A stretch of 64,000 nt of DNA from Mycobacterium paraense (lineage in GTDB: Bacteria > Actinomycetota > Actinomycetes > Mycobacteriales > Mycobacteriaceae). Position numbers and translations under genes: made by a program. This document shows, piece by piece, positions 40,466 through 48,552 of this stretch. The stretch's first letter is position 1. Each line of letters begins with the position of its first letter. The notes under the pieces were generated by a model, which was not told the DNA's origin, did not search any database, and worked only from the letters and a program-made list of their open reading frames with translations. The DNA lies in assembly GCF_002101815.1 (NCBI RefSeq), contig NZ_LQPM01000005.1, positions 84,051 through 148,050 of the forward strand, given 5' to 3'.

Positions 40466-41533
40466 TCAAGGCGCGACCGAACATCGGGGCACGGGGCCGC
40501 CGGGGTCGCGGAGCAGGGCCGCGAGGTCGTGGAGCGGCCTGGGTTCGGCCACCAGGTCCGCCCACGGGAACCGGTCGCGCGTCTCGTGCAGGAAATTCAG
40601 CGCCCCCGTCAAGTGCCGTGGCTCGTAGTTGTGCACGCCGAAGATGGACAGCTGGCGGCGCACCACGGCTTCCGCATCGACGGCGACCGGCGCGTCGGGG
40701 GCGACAGAACCCGCCAGCACGGCGACACCCTGGACGTCCAGCGCGGGCAGGCCCTGCTGCAGCGCCGCCGACGATCCGGAGAAATCCAGCAAGACGTCGC
40801 AGGGGCCGGCATCACCCGCCGCGGGGTGGATGGCGGTGGCGCCGAACCGTTGCGCCAGTTGGCGTCGCGCGGCTGTCGGGTCGACCGCGGCCACCGAGGA
40901 CGCACCGGCCCGCGCGGCGGCCGCGACCGCGCCCAGGCCGAGCATGCCCGCCCCCAAGACCAGGACTCGACGGCCGGCCAGCGGCCCCGCGCGTTCGACG
41001 ACCGCCATCACCGTGGCCGTCGCGCAGGCCGCGGGCGCGGCGACCGCGTCGGCGAGGTCCTCGCGCACGACGGCGATCGCCAACCCGCGCGGAAGCAGCA
41101 CGTGGCGGGCGTACCCGCCGGACAACCCCCAGTCGGAGTGCAGCGGCTCATGGCCGGCCTTGCGCACGGTGCGGCACTTCGCGGTGACCCCGGCTCGGCA
41201 GCGGTCGCACGTCCCGCAGGGCAGAGTGACCGACCAGATGACGCGCTGGCCGACGCGCAGTGGCCTGCCGTCGACCGCCCTGGCCCCGCCGGTGCCGAGC
41301 GCGACGATCTCGCCGACGCTTTCGTGGCCGAGGATCGACGGACACGGCTGCGCGCGCCGTCCGCTGACGGTGTGGCGATCACTGCCGCACACGGTCGCGA
41401 AGCGCACTCGGGCAAGGGCCTCGCCAGGCCTGAGGGGCCGCACCGGCACCGGCTCCAGCGCGATGGTGTCGCCGCCGCGCCAGACGGCCGCAACGGTGTG
41501 ATCGACCACGTCGGGCGGGGCCACCGTGCTCAT
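40466..41533 (-). CDS. Zinc alcohol dehydrogenase of the phosphonate-catabolism-associated type
   Basis: A 355-residue medium-chain dehydrogenase. Catalytic zinc ligands begin with Cys49 (VCGSDRH) and His70-Glu71 (GHESVGE). The structural zinc is held by Cys106, Cys109, Cys112 and Cys120 (CGTCDRCRAGVTAKC). The NAD loop is VLGAGMLGLGAV. The sequence resembles the family defined by co-occurrence with phosphonate genes (TIGR03366). It could oxidise a hydroxyalkylphosphonate to an aldehyde for the hydrolase next to it, with which it shares a 4-base overlap. That step is inference. Confidence 0.83.
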   Translation of the reverse strand: MSTVAPPDVVDHTVAAVWRGGDTIALEPVPVRPLRPGEALARVRFATVCGSDRHTVSGRRAQPCPSILGHESVGEIVALGTGGARAVDGRPLRVGQRVIWSVTLPCGTCDRCRAGVTAKCRTVRKAGHEPLHSDWGLSGGYARHVLLPRGLAIAVVREDLADAVAAPAACATATVMAVVERAGPLAGRRVLVLGAGMLGLGAVAAAARAGASSVAAVDPTAARRQLAQRFGATAIHPAAGDAGPCDVLLDFSGSSAALQQGLPALDVQGVAVLAGSVAPDAPVAVDAEAVVRRQLSIFGVHNYEPRHLTGALNFLHETRDRFPWADLVAEPRPLHDLAALLRDPGGPVPRCSVAP

Positions 41534-42243
41534 CGCGGCGCGCCGACGGCTGCACTGGGCACGCCGAGCAGGGCGGGCAGCTCGGCCACGGAGGCCAGCA
41601 GATGGGTGTGCCGGTGTGCACCGAGTTCGGTGGCGTCGGAGGCGCCGGTCAGGACGCCGACGACGAGCGAGGCGCCGGAGTTGGTGCCGGCCTGCAGGTC
41701 GCGCGGGGTGTCTCCGGCGACCAGGACGCGCGCCACGTCGTCGATGCCCAGCCGCTCCATCGCCCGGAAGATCATGAATGGCGCCGGACGCCCGAGGGGT
41801 ACGTCGCTGCCGCAGACCACGGTGTCGACCACCGCATCGCCGTCCCAGCCGAGGCCGGCCAGCATCGCGTCGACGATGTCGCGGTCATAACCGGTGGTCA
41901 GCGCGATCCGGATGCCGGCGGCCCGCAGGTCGGCGAGCGCCTCGGGGACGCCGGGCAGCGGCCGCGGCGGGCGGTCGGCGTAGGCGGCCGCCAGCCGGCC
42001 CCGGAAGTCGGCGACGACCGCGTCCAGCACCGCGGCGCTGGGCGGTGTGCCGCCGGGCGGCGTGAGCAGCGCCCGCAGCGCCTCGTGCTTGGCGGCGCCG
42101 TGCCAGCGGTCGATGTCGGCCTTCGCGGGTGCGGCGCCGTGAGCGCTCACCGTTTCGCCGAGGACCCGGTAGACCAGCAGGCCTTCGTCGACGGTGGTGC
42201 CGGCGACGTCCAGCACGACGAGTTCGGGTCGGGATGCACCCAT
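41530..42243 (-). CDS. PhnX-like HAD hydrolase (phosphonatase-like)
   Basis: A 237-residue HAD enzyme. The nucleophile is Asp12 in LDVAGTTVDEG; Ala14 in the second position, not Asp, is characteristic of phosphonatases. Lys52 (WHGAAKHEALRAL) aligns with the Schiff-base Lys53 of phosphonoacetaldehyde hydrolase (MGLLKIDH). GRPAPFMIFRAM matches its GRPxPxM motif, and AGDTPRDLQAGTNSG is motif III/IV. It should cleave the C-P bond of a phosphono-aldehyde. A His three residues after the lysine in PhnX is not at the same place here. ATG 42243 follows the GntR stop by 14 bases. Confidence 0.83.
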   Translation of the reverse strand: MGASRPELVVLDVAGTTVDEGLLVYRVLGETVSAHGAAPAKADIDRWHGAAKHEALRALLTPPGGTPPSAAVLDAVVADFRGRLAAAYADRPPRPLPGVPEALADLRAAGIRIALTTGYDRDIVDAMLAGLGWDGDAVVDTVVCGSDVPLGRPAPFMIFRAMERLGIDDVARVLVAGDTPRDLQAGTNSGASLVVGVLTGASDATELGAHRHTHLLASVAELPALLGVPSAAVGAPR

Positions 42244-42257
42244 GCGTGGGCCTCCGC

Positions 42258-42995
42258 TCAGGGTTTGGCGTTGCGCGTCAGGGCGCAGCGCGAGTCGAGG
42301 GTGTTTTGGAGGGTGAAGCTGACGATTCCCGGCAGGTACCGGTCGTCGTGGTATTCGATGACCTCGCCCCCGGCGCTGCGCGTCGAGCGTCGTTGACGCA
42401 GCAGCGGGGCGCCCTCGGGCACCCCGAGGTGCGCCGAGTCGAGCGCGTCGGCGCCGACCGCGTCGATGACGTGTGCGGCGCTGGCGAATTGCACGCCTTG
42501 GGCGAGAAGGTACGCCCAGATCGACCCGGAGTCGCAGTCGAAGTTGAACAATCGGCGGCCGACGTGCTCGACGAACGTCGCGCGCTCCAGCATCGCCGGC
42601 TCCCCGTCGAGGTAGCGCAGCCGCAACACCTCGACGACGGGTTGCCCCTCGTCGATCTGCAGCACCGCGGAGGCCTGTTGGTCGGCGCGACGCAGCGCCA
42701 GCTCGAGCGTTCGCTGCCCCGGCGTGCGCCCGATCGAATGAGCCCAGGCCGAGTAGGACAACAACGTGTCGAATGGCTGCCCGACCGAGGCCGTGCACAC
42801 CACCGGCGGCTTGCCGCGCCCGCCGGCGATGATCCCTTCGGCCCGCAGGGTGGCCAGCGCCTGGCGCACGGGCCCGCGGGACGAGTCCCATCGCTCGCAC
42901 AGCTGCGATTCCGACGGCAGCGCGGCGCCCACACCCAGTTCACCGAGCCGGATCCGCTGCCGCAGATCGTCGGCGATCATCTCGTGCAGTGCCAT
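42258..42995 (-). CDS. GntR/HutC family regulator, PhnF-like
   Basis: A 245-residue regulator. The N-terminal winged helix is DDLRQRIRLGELGVGAALPS followed by LCERWDSSRGPVRQALATL. The UTRA ligand domain spans about 90-235 (FVEHVGRRLFNFD, YHDDRYLPGIVSFTL). HutC/PhnF-type proteins often control phosphonate and phosphate genes. It is first in the minus-strand set gntR-hydrolase-dehydrogenase. ATG 42995 starts the HTH; the longer frame to 43085 has no conserved residues and covers the operator. A TGACTATACA site lies 12 bases upstream. Confidence 0.87.
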   Translation of the reverse strand: MALHEMIADDLRQRIRLGELGVGAALPSESQLCERWDSSRGPVRQALATLRAEGIIAGGRGKPPVVCTASVGQPFDTLLSYSAWAHSIGRTPGQRTLELALRRADQQASAVLQIDEGQPVVEVLRLRYLDGEPAMLERATFVEHVGRRLFNFDCDSGSIWAYLLAQGVQFASAAHVIDAVGADALDSAHLGVPEGAPLLRQRRSTRSAGGEVIEYHDDRYLPGIVSFTLQNTLDSRCALTRNAKP

Positions 42996-43006
42996 CGCCA
43001 CAAACT

Positions 43007-43016
43007 TGACTATACA
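43007..43016. promoter_or_regulatory. Candidate GntR/PhnF operator
   Basis: TGACTATACA is one base from a perfect TGTCTATACA palindrome of the TNTAGACA class bound by HutC-type GntR proteins. It lies just upstream of the gntR start, where an autorepressor would bind. Confidence 0.45.
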
Positions 43017-43136
43017 TGTTTGGCGGGCGGCGTGAACAGGCCCGCGAAGGCGAAAGTGAATGTTGTTCAGATCAATTCGACCCACACAGGGCGGCCCCCC
43101 CGTAAGTTGACAGAGTCCGGCCTCAAGGAAGACGAT

Positions 43137-43154
43137 GACTTATCATGATAAGTC
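43137..43154. promoter_or_regulatory. Perfect 18-bp palindrome before the hydrolase gene
   Basis: GACTTATCATGATAAGTC is fully symmetric and AT-rich. It ends 16 bases before ATG 43171, between the expected promoter and the ribosome site, as an operator would. No flanking repressor is clearly paired with it; the PhnF-like protein 140 bases away is the nearest candidate. Confidence 0.6.
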
Positions 43155-43170
43155 GCCGCGTGGGGGCGTG

Positions 43171-44067
43171 ATGCCCGCAGTGGAAAAGGTGCGCGCCGGG
43201 GTGCTCGAGGTCGCGTTCGAGCGGCACGGCAACCCGGGCCACTGGCCGGTGGTGCTCCTGCACGGGTTTCCCTACGACCCGCGGTCCTACGACCGGGTTG
43301 CGCCGGCGCTGGCAGCCGCCGGCGCCCACGTGGTCGTGCCCTACCTGCGCGGTTACGGGCCCACCCGCTTCATCGACGCCGGCACGCCACGCTCCGGGCA
43401 GCAGGCCGCGCTCGCCGCCGACCTGCATCGACTGATCGGCGCCCTGGGATTGGCCGCGCCGATCGTGGCGGGGTTCGACTGGGGTTGCCGCGCCGCCTGC
43501 CTGACGGCGGCGCTGTGGCCCCGCGACGTGCGGGCGTTGGTGAGCGTGTCGGGTTACCACGTGCAGAACATCCCCGCCGCGGCCGCCCCGGCGGCGCCGC
43601 AGGACGAGCGCCGACTCTGGTACCAGTACTACCTGCACGGGAAACGCGGCCGGGCCGGACTCAGCGCTCACCGCCGCGAATTCGCCCGGCTGCTATGGCG
43701 GGAATGGTCGCCCGGCTGGGCCTTCACCGACGTCGAATTCGACGCCACCGCAGCCTCTTTCGACAACCCCGACTTCGTCGATGTCGTCGCGCACTCCTAC
43801 CGGCATCGCTACGGCTTGGTCCCGGGTGATCCCGCCTACCAAGAGCTGGAAGACACGATCACCACCCAGCCGCCCGTTCGGGTGCCGACCGTGGTGATCG
43901 ACCCGCAGCGCGACGGCCTCGTCCCCGTCGTGCCGCCACGCGCCGCCCACGAGGCGCATTTCCGCGCCCTGCTCGACGTCCGAGCGGTGCCGGCCGGGCA
44001 CAACGTGCCGCAGGAAGCCCCGGATGCTTTCGCCGACGCCGTTCTGCACGCCCACCGCAACAGCTGA
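43171..44067 (+). CDS. Alpha/beta hydrolase, epoxide-hydrolase-like
   Basis: A 298-residue hydrolase. The oxyanion region is VVLLHGFPYDPRSYDRV. The nucleophile elbow AGFDWGCRAA carries Asp, not Ser, as in epoxide hydrolases and haloalkane dehalogenases. A later acid (VVIDPQRDGLVP) and the terminal His (PAGHNVPQEAP) complete the triad. ATG 43171 follows GGGGGC; ATG 43135 would place the perfect palindrome inside the gene. It is divergent from the phosphonate GntR gene and may or may not belong to that locus. Confidence 0.82.
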   Translation: MPAVEKVRAGVLEVAFERHGNPGHWPVVLLHGFPYDPRSYDRVAPALAAAGAHVVVPYLRGYGPTRFIDAGTPRSGQQAALAADLHRLIGALGLAAPIVAGFDWGCRAACLTAALWPRDVRALVSVSGYHVQNIPAAAAPAAPQDERRLWYQYYLHGKRGRAGLSAHRREFARLLWREWSPGWAFTDVEFDATAASFDNPDFVDVVAHSYRHRYGLVPGDPAYQELEDTITTQPPVRVPTVVIDPQRDGLVPVVPPRAAHEAHFRALLDVRAVPAGHNVPQEAPDAFADAVLHAHRNS

Positions 44068-44096
44068 CGCGTGCGCGGGCTTGCCGGGCCGCCCAC

Positions 44097-44102
44097 TAAC
44101 CT
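44097..44102 (+). promoter_or_regulatory. Probable -10 box for leaderless beta-lactamase-like gene
   Basis: TAACCT, seven bases, GTG 44110. It supports the GTG start over the upstream in-frame codon at 44071. Confidence 0.55.
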
Positions 44103-44109
44103 GAACCGC

Positions 44110-45315
44110 GTGAATCTGGACGTTAATCAGGCCTCCATCCGCGAGGTGTGTGACGCGGGCCTGCTCGCCGGCGCCTTGACGGTGGTCTGGCAGCGCGGAC
44201 AAGTGTTGCAGGTCAACGAGATCGGCTACCGCGACATCGACGCGGGCCTGCCGATGCGGCGCGACACGGTGTTCCGCATCGCGTCGATGACCAAGCCGGT
44301 CACGGTCGCGGCGGTGATGAGCCTGGTCGACGAGGGCAAGCTGGCGCTCAAGGACCCGGTGGTGCGCTGGGCGCCCGAGCTGGCCGACGTGCGGGTGCTC
44401 GACGACCCGCTCGGCCCGCTGGACCGCACGCACCCGCTGGGCCGCGCCATCCTGATCGAGGACCTGCTCACCCACACCAGCGGCCTGGCCTACGGCTTCT
44501 CGGTGTCCGGGCCGATCGCCAAGTCCTACGTCCGGCTGCCCTTCAACCAGGGCCCGGACGCCTGGCTGGCCGAGCTGGCCAAGCTGCCGCTGGTCCATCA
44601 ACCCGGCGAGCGGATGACCTACAGCCACTCCATCGACCTGCTGGGCGTCATCGCTTCCCGCATCGACGGCAAGCCGTTCAACGAGGTTCTCGACGAACGG
44701 GTCCTGGGCCCGGTGGGGATGCCCGACACCGGGTTCTTCGTCTCCCCCGAAACGCGGCGCCGGGCGGCGACCATGTACCGGCTGGACGGGCAGGGCCGGC
44801 TGCACCACGACGCGATGGGTCCGCCGCACATCAAGCCGCCGTCGTTCTGCAACGCCGGCGGCGGGTTGTGGTCGACCGCCGACGACTACCTGCGGTTCGT
44901 GCGAATGCTCCTCGGCGACGGGGAGATCGACGGCGTGCGGGTGCTCTCCCCCGAGTCCGCCCGGCTGATGCGGACCGACCGGCTCACCGACGAACAGAAG
45001 CGGCACAACTTCCTCGGGGCGCCGTACTGGGTCGGCCGCGGCTTCGGGCTGAACCTGTCGGTGGTGACCGATCCCGCAAAGAGCGCGCCGCTGTTCGGGC
45101 CGGGCGGGCTCGGGACGTTCAGCTGGCCCGGCGCGTACGGCACGTGGTGGCAGGCCGACCCGACCGCCGAGTTGGTGCTGCTGTATCTGGTCCAGAACCT
45201 GCCCGACATGTCCGCCGACGTGGCCGCGGCCGTCGCGGGCAACACCTCGCTGGCGAAACTGCAATCGGCGCAACCGAAGTTCGTGCGGCGCACCTATCAG
45301 GCGCTCGGCCTGTAG
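44110..45315 (+). CDS. Serine beta-lactamase/esterase family protein (Rv1367c-like)
   Basis: A 401-residue class C beta-lactamase-fold protein. The SxxK motif is in FRIASMTKPVTVAAV, the Tyr motif in MTYSHSIDLLG, and a late GGLGTFSWPGAYG region stands where penicillin-binding proteins have KTG. No signal peptide is visible, so an esterase or peptidase acting on cell lipids or D-amino compounds is more likely than antibiotic hydrolysis. It is very similar to my recollection of Mtb Rv1367c. It marks the return of Mtb-like genes after the accessory locus. Confidence 0.88.
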   Translation: MNLDVNQASIREVCDAGLLAGALTVVWQRGQVLQVNEIGYRDIDAGLPMRRDTVFRIASMTKPVTVAAVMSLVDEGKLALKDPVVRWAPELADVRVLDDPLGPLDRTHPLGRAILIEDLLTHTSGLAYGFSVSGPIAKSYVRLPFNQGPDAWLAELAKLPLVHQPGERMTYSHSIDLLGVIASRIDGKPFNEVLDERVLGPVGMPDTGFFVSPETRRRAATMYRLDGQGRLHHDAMGPPHIKPPSFCNAGGGLWSTADDYLRFVRMLLGDGEIDGVRVLSPESARLMRTDRLTDEQKRHNFLGAPYWVGRGFGLNLSVVTDPAKSAPLFGPGGLGTFSWPGAYGTWWQADPTAELVLLYLVQNLPDMSADVAAAVAGNTSLAKLQSAQPKFVRRTYQALGL

Positions 45316-45319
45316 CGCC

Positions 45320-45859
45320 ATGGCCGCCTACCCGCCCGACCGCATGACCGGCCCCAAGCTGGTGCTGCGCCCGCCGGTGCTCGACGACGCCGGCGCGCTG
45401 TATCAGCGGGTCGCCCGCGATCCCGAGGTCACCAAGTACCTGCTGTGGGCGCCGCATCCCGACGTCGCGGCGACGCGGCGGGTGATCACCGAAAAGCTCA
45501 ACGTCGGCGGCGACGAGCGGACCTGGGCCATCACGCTGAAGAACAGCGGCGAGGTCATCGGGCTGACGAGCTGCCGGCGCACGGTGCCGCACTCGGTCGA
45601 GGTCGGGTACTGCCTCGGCCGGCGGTGGTGGGGCAAGGGCTACATGGGCGAGGTGCTCGACCTGCTGCTGGGGGCGCTGCAGGCCGATCGGCAGGTATAT
45701 CGCGTGTGGGCGACGTGCAGCCCCGACAACGTGCGCTCGGCGCGGCTGCTGGAGCGCGCCGGTTTCGGGCTGGAGGGGCGACTGGCCCGGCACGCCGTCT
45801 ACCCCACCCTGGGACCCGAGCCCCTGGACGCGCTGATGTACGCCAAGATCCTGCGCTGA
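45320..45859 (+). CDS. GNAT-family N-acetyltransferase (RimJ-like)
   Basis: A 179-residue acetyltransferase. LVLRPPVLDDAGALYQRVARDPEV begins the fold; the acetyl-CoA segment is VEVGYCLGRRWWGKGYMGEVL; and VWATCSPDNVRSARLLERAGF is the typical third motif of RimJ/RimL proteins. It starts 4 bases after the upstream stop and likely shares its mRNA. The substrate (a protein N-terminus or small amine) is unknown. Confidence 0.87.
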   Translation: MAAYPPDRMTGPKLVLRPPVLDDAGALYQRVARDPEVTKYLLWAPHPDVAATRRVITEKLNVGGDERTWAITLKNSGEVIGLTSCRRTVPHSVEVGYCLGRRWWGKGYMGEVLDLLLGALQADRQVYRVWATCSPDNVRSARLLERAGFGLEGRLARHAVYPTLGPEPLDALMYAKILR

Positions 45860-45867
45860 CCGCGCGG

Positions 45868-48552
45868 CTAACCTTCCTGTTCCAGCGCCCGCCGCGCGTA
45901 GGCCCGCACGTCGGCGTCGCTGTCCTTGAGCGCGATGCTCAGCGCGTCGCGGGCGGCCGGCTCGCCGGCGAACCGGGTCAGGCTGAGCACGGCCGCCTTG
46001 CGCACGTCGAGGTGCGCGTCGGCCAGCGCCTCGGCCAGCCGCGGCACGGCGGCGTCGGCCGCCGCGCCCTTCAGCGCCCGCGCCGCGCCCTCCCGCACCT
46101 GCCAGGCAGGCGCCCGCAGCGCCTCCCGAATAGCGGCCAAATCGCCCTCAGCACAGCCCAATTCGCCCAGCGCGGCCAGCGCGGCGGCCCGCACCAGCGG
46201 GTCGGGGTCGGCGACCAGCGCGCTCACCGCCCGCGCGCCATCCCCCAGCGTCGCCAGGCCGGCGACCGCCGCGATGCGCACCTCCCGGCTCTCGTCGCCC
46301 GCCGCCTCGACGACCCCGGCGACGTCGTCGACCGACACCAGCGCCCGCACCGCCTCGATCCGCACCCGATGGTCGGGATCGGCAAGCGCGCGGCGGTATT
46401 CGGCGGCGTCGCCGGCACGCCGCGCGGCCAGGATGTGCACCGTGGCCGCGCGCACCACCGTGTCGCGCGACCCCAGGTACGCGCGGACGCCGGCCGGGTC
46501 GGGCAGCACCTCCACCAGTTCGCGGAGGCCGTCGGCGGCGGTGCGGCGCACCGCGGCGTCGGCGTCGTCCAGCGCCGCGAACAGGGCGGGCGCGTATCCG
46601 TCGGGAATGTGCTCGGTCAGCGTGGCCACCGCGGTCCGCCGCACGCCGGGATCCGGGTCGGCCAGATACGGCTTCAGCTCGGCGATCGCGGGTTCCTCCA
46701 ACGCCAGCACCTCGGCGATGCGCGGCGAGGGCGGCTCGAACGCGGGGGCGGCAGCGGCGATTCGGGAGCGGGCGGCGGCCGGGGCCTGGCCGCCGACCAG
46801 CGCCGGCTGCTCCACCTCGTGCACCCGCTGGTCCGCCGGCGGCAGGCCGTCGAGTTCGGCGACCGGCACGAAATACGGTGCGACGGGCCGCTTCAGGAAC
46901 GCCATCTGCCCATCGGGCCCCTTGCGCAGGTTCAGGTGATAGCCCCACTGGGCGTCGTCGCGGCCGGGCAGATCCGCGCGGTCATGGTAGAGCCCCCACC
47001 GCGATTCGGTCCGGGTGAGCGAGGAGCGGGCGGCCATCTCGGCGCAGTCGCGGATGAACGACACCTCGACCGCGCGCATCAGCTCGTGCGGGTTGCGGGC
47101 GCCCATCTCGGCGATCTCGTCGCCCATCCGCTCGAAGGTGCGCACCGCGATCGACAGCTTGGCCGCCGTCTTCGGCGGCGCCACGTAGTCGTTGACGAAC
47201 CGGCGCAGCTTGTATTCGACCTGCGGCTGCGGCGGCCCGTCCGGGTGGCGCAGCGGGCGGTAGATCAGCTCGTGGGCGTCGCGCAGCTGGTCCTCCGGAA
47301 GCGCCTGCGGCGCAGCCACATCCGCGGATATCGCGGCGGCGTCGGTGCCGGCGAGGTCGCCGAACACGAACGCCCCGATCATGTAGTTGTGCGGGACGCA
47401 GGCCAGGTCGCCGGCGGCGTACAGCCCCGGCACCGTGGTGCGGGCGTGCTCATCGACCCAGACCCCGGACGCGGAATGCCCGCCGCACAAACCGATCTCG
47501 GAGATGTGCATCTCGATGTCGTGGGTGCGGTAGTCGTGGCCGCGGTTGGCGTGGAAGGTGCCGCGGGTCGGGCGCTCGGTGGTGTGCAGGATGTTCTCCA
47601 GCGCCGTCAGCGTCTCGTCGGGCAGGTGCGACACCTTCAGATAGATCGGCCCGCGCGCGGAGTCGATCTCGCTTTTGACCTCGGCCATCATCTGCCCCGA
47701 CCAGTAGTCGGAGTCGACGAACCGCTCGCCGTGCGCGTTGACCTGGTAGCCGCCGAACGGGTTGGCCACGTACGCGCACGCCGGGCCGTTGTAGTCCTTG
47801 ATCAGCGGATTGACCTGGAAGCACTCGATTCCCGACAGCTCCGCGCCCGCATGGTAGGCCATGGCGTAGCCGTCGCCGGCGTTGGTCGGGTTCTCGTACG
47901 TGCCGTACAGGTACCCCGACGCGGGCAGGCCCAGCCGGCCGCACGCCCCCGTGGCCAGGATCACCGCCTTGGCCCCGACGGCGACGAATTCGCCGGTGCG
48001 CGTGTTTAAGGCGGCCGCGCCCACCGCCCGGCCGCCGTCGGTGAGCACCCGCACCGGCATCAGCCGGTTCTCGATGCGGATCTTCTCCCGCATGGACCGC
48101 TGCCGCAGCACGCGGTACAGCGCCTTCTTGACGTCCTTGCCCTCGGGCATCGGCAGGACGTAGGAGCCCGAGCGGTGCACCCGGCGCACCGCGTACTCGC
48201 CGTGCTCGTCCTTCTCGAACTTCACCCCGTAGCGCTCCAGCCGCTGCACCATCGCGAAACCGCGGGAGGCGGTCTGATAGATGGTGCGCTGGTTGACGAT
48301 CCCGTCGTTGGCGCGGGTGATCTCGGCGACGTAGTCCTCGGGCTCGGCCTTGCCGGGGATGACGGCGTTGTTGACCCCGTCCATGCCCATCGCGAGCGCG
48401 CCGGAGTGCCGCACATGGGCCTTCTCCAGCAGCAGCACCTGCGCGCCGTGCTCGGCGGCCGACAGCGCCGCCATGGTGCCGGCGGTGCCGCCGCCGATCA
48501 CCAGCACGTCGCAGTCGAGGCGGGCCGGGACCAGATCCGGAACCTGCATCAT
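45868..48552 (-). CDS. AprA-like FAD flavoprotein fused to HEAT repeats
   Basis: An 894-residue protein. Residues 1-about 600 resemble adenylylsulfate reductase alpha/fumarate reductase flavoproteins: FAD loop DVLVIGGGTAGTMAALSAAE, VILATGACGRLGLPASG, NPTNAGDGYAMAYHAGAELSG, and a C-terminal helical domain. Residues about 615-894 are eight or nine HEAT/PBS-lyase-type repeats (DPDPGVRRTAVATL, DPDHRVRIEAVRAL, DAHLDVRKAAVLSL), an unusual fusion. It is last in the operon and coupled to the ABC ATPase (ATGATGA). The AprB-like ferredoxin in the operon is its likely electron partner. Substrate unknown; a sulfur oxyanion or organosulfur compound is the best guess. Confidence 0.85.
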   Translation of the reverse strand: MMQVPDLVPARLDCDVLVIGGGTAGTMAALSAAEHGAQVLLLEKAHVRHSGALAMGMDGVNNAVIPGKAEPEDYVAEITRANDGIVNQRTIYQTASRGFAMVQRLERYGVKFEKDEHGEYAVRRVHRSGSYVLPMPEGKDVKKALYRVLRQRSMREKIRIENRLMPVRVLTDGGRAVGAAALNTRTGEFVAVGAKAVILATGACGRLGLPASGYLYGTYENPTNAGDGYAMAYHAGAELSGIECFQVNPLIKDYNGPACAYVANPFGGYQVNAHGERFVDSDYWSGQMMAEVKSEIDSARGPIYLKVSHLPDETLTALENILHTTERPTRGTFHANRGHDYRTHDIEMHISEIGLCGGHSASGVWVDEHARTTVPGLYAAGDLACVPHNYMIGAFVFGDLAGTDAAAISADVAAPQALPEDQLRDAHELIYRPLRHPDGPPQPQVEYKLRRFVNDYVAPPKTAAKLSIAVRTFERMGDEIAEMGARNPHELMRAVEVSFIRDCAEMAARSSLTRTESRWGLYHDRADLPGRDDAQWGYHLNLRKGPDGQMAFLKRPVAPYFVPVAELDGLPPADQRVHEVEQPALVGGQAPAAARSRIAAAAPAFEPPSPRIAEVLALEEPAIAELKPYLADPDPGVRRTAVATLTEHIPDGYAPALFAALDDADAAVRRTAADGLRELVEVLPDPAGVRAYLGSRDTVVRAATVHILAARRAGDAAEYRRALADPDHRVRIEAVRALVSVDDVAGVVEAAGDESREVRIAAVAGLATLGDGARAVSALVADPDPLVRAAALAALGELGCAEGDLAAIREALRAPAWQVREGAARALKGAAADAAVPRLAEALADAHLDVRKAAVLSLTRFAGEPAARDALSIALKDSDADVRAYARRALEQEG

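Noticed and set aside
44110..45315. Antibiotic-resistance beta-lactamase
   Set aside because: No export signal and no clear KTG motif; the protein matches the conserved mycobacterial Rv1367c-type esterase family.
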